A DNA stretch of 8,338 bases, from assembly GCA_024642765.1 (NCBI GenBank), contig JAHEAM010000154.1, positions 1 through 8,338 on the forward strand, read 5' to 3'. The notes below the pieces were generated by a model. It made no database searches. It worked only from the letters and a program-made list of their open reading frames with translations, and was not told the DNA's origin. A program made the position numbers and the translations under genes. Position 1 is the stretch's first letter. Every line of letters begins with the position of its first letter. Shown here piece after piece: positions 6,536-8,338 of the stretch. This stretch comes from Planctomycetaceae bacterium (lineage in GTDB: Bacteria; Planctomycetota; Planctomycetia; Pirellulales; Pirellulaceae).

Positions 6536-8260
6536 TTAGGAAACCGGGCGACTGACGGTAACCAAACAAATGTCGTCAATTTGTTCGTAACCGCCCACAT
6601 GTCGTTTCACACTTTGGCAGATCACTTTGCCAATCGTGTCGGCCGTTTTGGCTTGTGCCTCGCGCAGCTCAACAAGGATTTTTGCGGTGCCCAACTGTTC
6701 ACCAGCTTCGTTCATGCATTCGTTAACACCGTCTGTGTAAAGCACTACGGAATCACCAGCGGCAAGTTGAATCAAATGGGCACCATAGCTCGTATCCTCT
6801 AAAATCCCGAGCGGCAGCCCAGTGCCAGTGACTTTAATCTCGGAAACTTCGCCATTGGCGCTCAGCAGAATCGGCAACATATGGCCAGCATTCACGAAGG
6901 TTAATGAGTGATTTTCGCAGTCCAAAAGTCCAACCAACAACGTCACGAACTTATCAACGTTTAGGCTTGAGAGATTTCGATTGACTTGTGTGATAGCCAA
7001 AACGGGGTCATCATGACGAGCCATCGCAAACCGAACTTCGGCAGAAATTTTGGCCATCAGCATCGCGGCTGCGATTCCGTGTCCGACAACATCGGCCACG
7101 ACGATGGCAATTCGATTATTCTCCAACAGGATGAAATCGTAGTAGTCCCCGCCCACTTGCGACATGGGTCGATAATACGAAAAGAATTGATAATTTGCTA
7201 TTTCAGGATAGCGTTGGGGCAAAAACCTTTGTTGAACTTCATGGGCCAATTTCAAATCAGCCTCTAGGCGTCGGCTTTGTTCGACACGCGAATAAAGCTC
7301 CAGATTCTGCAACGCCAAACTGGCTTGCATCGTGGTCGTAACCAACACCTCGAGATCACTTTCGTCAAAGACAATGGCGTTGCGCAAAGTATCCAATTGC
7401 ACAGCACCAATTGCCACGCCATCGGCATCGATCAACGGCGCACAGATCAAGGAACGAATCCGAAAGTCAGCAATGCTTTGACTCAAATCGAAGCGTTCGT
7501 CAGCCGCCGCATCACTACTCAGAATGGCTTGTTGGGAATCGAGTACTTGATTGATAATTGTTCGGCTGATTCGAATTCGTTCCGAATCTTGCTCACTGCG
7601 AGTCTTCATCGTGAAGGGAACAATCTCCCCGTCGGCGTCACGCAAAGCTACAAATCCTCGGTCGGCCTCCACAAAGAGGTTAAAAAGACTGTCCAGAATA
7701 TTGTTCAGAATCGATTCGCGGTCATGAGCATCCTTAAGTGCTTGAGTTACTGTGATCAGTGCGTCCAATTTTCGCTCAATCGGGCTTTTCGATAGCTTAG
7801 AATTTAGTTCAGTGCTGCCCGATCGTGGCTTACTATAGTGCGACGAAACGTCCAGTTTCTGTAGAATAGAACTATGGGCCTGGGGCGCATCTTCGAGAAA
7901 GAAGTTGGACCGTGTCCGGACGCCCGATTTTTCCGTTACGGTCGGACGAGGGCGAGCATAAGAGAAATCTTCATCTGTCGAAAACGAAAAAGTCACATCA
8001 CAAATTTCGATTTCACTGTTGTCGAACAATAACGTTTCTTGGTGAATCGGCTCTTTGTTGACTAGCGTGCCGTTGCGACTGTTGAGGTCGTTGATGAGGT
8101 ATTGCCCATTCACGCAGCGAATTTCCGCGTGGCGACGGCTAACAGAATTTTCGTCGATTACGATATCGCAATCCGGATGACGGCCAATGATTGTTACCGT
8201 TTGTTTTAATTCAAATTTCCGCTTCACTACGGACTGGTCGGACGTGGTCAATATCGCCAT
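6536..8260 (-). CDS. FHA-GAF-PP2C/SpoIIE family serine phosphatase
   Basis: This is a 574-residue cytoplasmic signalling protein; numbering below is from the in-frame TTG at 8266, two residues before the preferred ATG 8260. An FHA domain (about 5-97) carries the phosphothreonine-binding set Gly28-Arg29, Ser43, His46, Asn62 and Asn65-Gly66. A Ser/Arg-rich linker (about 98-162) follows, then a GAF domain (about 165-325) ending in CAPLIDADGVAIGAVQLD. A helical connector with LKLAHEVQQRFLP (338-350) is typical just before SpoIIE-type phosphatases. The PP2C/SpoIIE domain (about 355-573) has VGGDYYDF (Asp374), ADVVGHG (Asp392), NAGH (459-462), YTDGVNE (Asp512) and IDDICLV (Asp564, Asp565). All metal-binding acidic residues appear present, so it should be an active Mg/Mn-dependent phosphatase. 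FHA probably directs it to phosphothreonine partners and GAF may sense a ligand. No anti-sigma factor or antagonist gene lies beside it. Neither start has a clear Shine-Dalgarno site. Confidence 0.94.
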   Translation of the reverse strand: MAILTTSDQSVVKRKFELKQTVTIIGRHPDCDIVIDENSVSRRHAEIRCVNGQYLINDLNSRNGTLVNKEPIHQETLLFDNSEIEICDVTFSFSTDEDFSYARPRPTVTEKSGVRTRSNFFLEDAPQAHSSILQKLDVSSHYSKPRSGSTELNSKLSKSPIERKLDALITVTQALKDAHDRESILNNILDSLFNLFVEADRGFVALRDADGEIVPFTMKTRSEQDSERIRISRTIINQVLDSQQAILSSDAAADERFDLSQSIADFRIRSLICAPLIDADGVAIGAVQLDTLRNAIVFDESDLEVLVTTTMQASLALQNLELYSRVEQSRRLEADLKLAHEVQQRFLPQRYPEIANYQFFSYYRPMSQVGGDYYDFILLENNRIAIVVADVVGHGIAAAMLMAKISAEVRFAMARHDDPVLAITQVNRNLSSLNVDKFVTLLVGLLDCENHSLTFVNAGHMLPILLSANGEVSEIKVTGTGLPLGILEDTSYGAHLIQLAAGDSVVLYTDGVNECMNEAGEQLGTAKILVELREAQAKTADTIGKVICQSVKRHVGGYEQIDDICLVTVSRPVS

Positions 8261-8338
8261 GGTCAACGCTTGAAAGGAGCTAAAACGTCTTTTACGAAAA
8301 CAACGCAGTCTATTGTAGTATTTTTGCAGGCGTTTGGG

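Noticed and set aside
7277..7795. A 172-codon open frame on the + strand inside the phosphatase gene
   Set aside because: It is antisense to the GAF-domain region of a clearly conserved protein, its product has no recognisable motif, and its composition looks like a shadow of the other strand.
8312..8317. TACAAT on the minus strand as a -10 box for the phosphatase gene
   Set aside because: One base from the consensus and 52 bases before the ATG, but no acceptable -35 element lies 16-18 bases upstream within the window, so it is not supported.
1..8338. Search for CRISPR arrays, tRNAs, insertion-sequence ends, integrase sites or defence genes
   Set aside because: No regularly spaced repeats, cloverleaf-like segments, transposase motifs or flanking direct repeats were seen by eye on either strand.

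Overview
The window looks like ordinary chromosomal DNA from a member of the Planctomycetota, most likely a Rhodopirellula/Pirellulaceae-type bacterium. This is inferred from the mid-range base composition, weak or absent Shine-Dalgarno sites, loose gene packing, a protein resembling a GH10-like family I associate with planctomycetes, and an FHA-GAF-SpoIIE phosphatase. I could not run a taxonomic search. No tRNA, rRNA, CRISPR array, insertion sequence, phage gene or recognisable defence system was seen, and no gene-free stretch exceeds about 160 bases.

Layout: (1) bases 1-75, the tail of an unidentified + strand gene; (2) kdsA (149-988, +), the metal-dependent form of KDO-8-phosphate synthase; (3) three bases later, a large predicted lipoprotein (992-3151, +) with a transglutaminase-like core that lacks the catalytic Cys and His, and a long acidic tail; (4) convergent to it, purC (3222-4054, -), broken by what looks like a 34-base deletion; (5) a 156-base divergent intergenic region with a nested palindrome; (6) a GH10-like TIM-barrel protein without the usual catalytic glutamates (4211 or 4286 to 5689, +); (7) a class I SAM-dependent methyltransferase with an N-terminal coiled coil (5745-6524, +); (8) 11 bases away and convergent, an FHA-GAF-PP2C/SpoIIE phosphatase (6536-8260, -) that runs back to near the right edge.

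How the genes work together: kdsA and the lipoprotein probably form one transcription unit tied to the cell envelope. KdsA makes the precursor of KDO, an LPS sugar, and the lipoprotein would sit in the membrane. The GH10-like protein and the methyltransferase may share a transcript, but no joint pathway can be read from the sequence. The phosphatase is a stand-alone signalling protein with intact active-site residues. No partner anti-sigma factor, antagonist or kinase gene is visible beside it.

The most notable observation is the purC lesion. All conserved motifs on both sides are intact, the reading frame shifts once, and the missing length restores a normal 288-residue enzyme. This is either a recent real inactivation of a core purine gene or a sequence/assembly error. 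The next most notable are two adjacent enzyme-fold proteins that both appear to have lost their catalytic residues. I see no clear new multi-gene system here.
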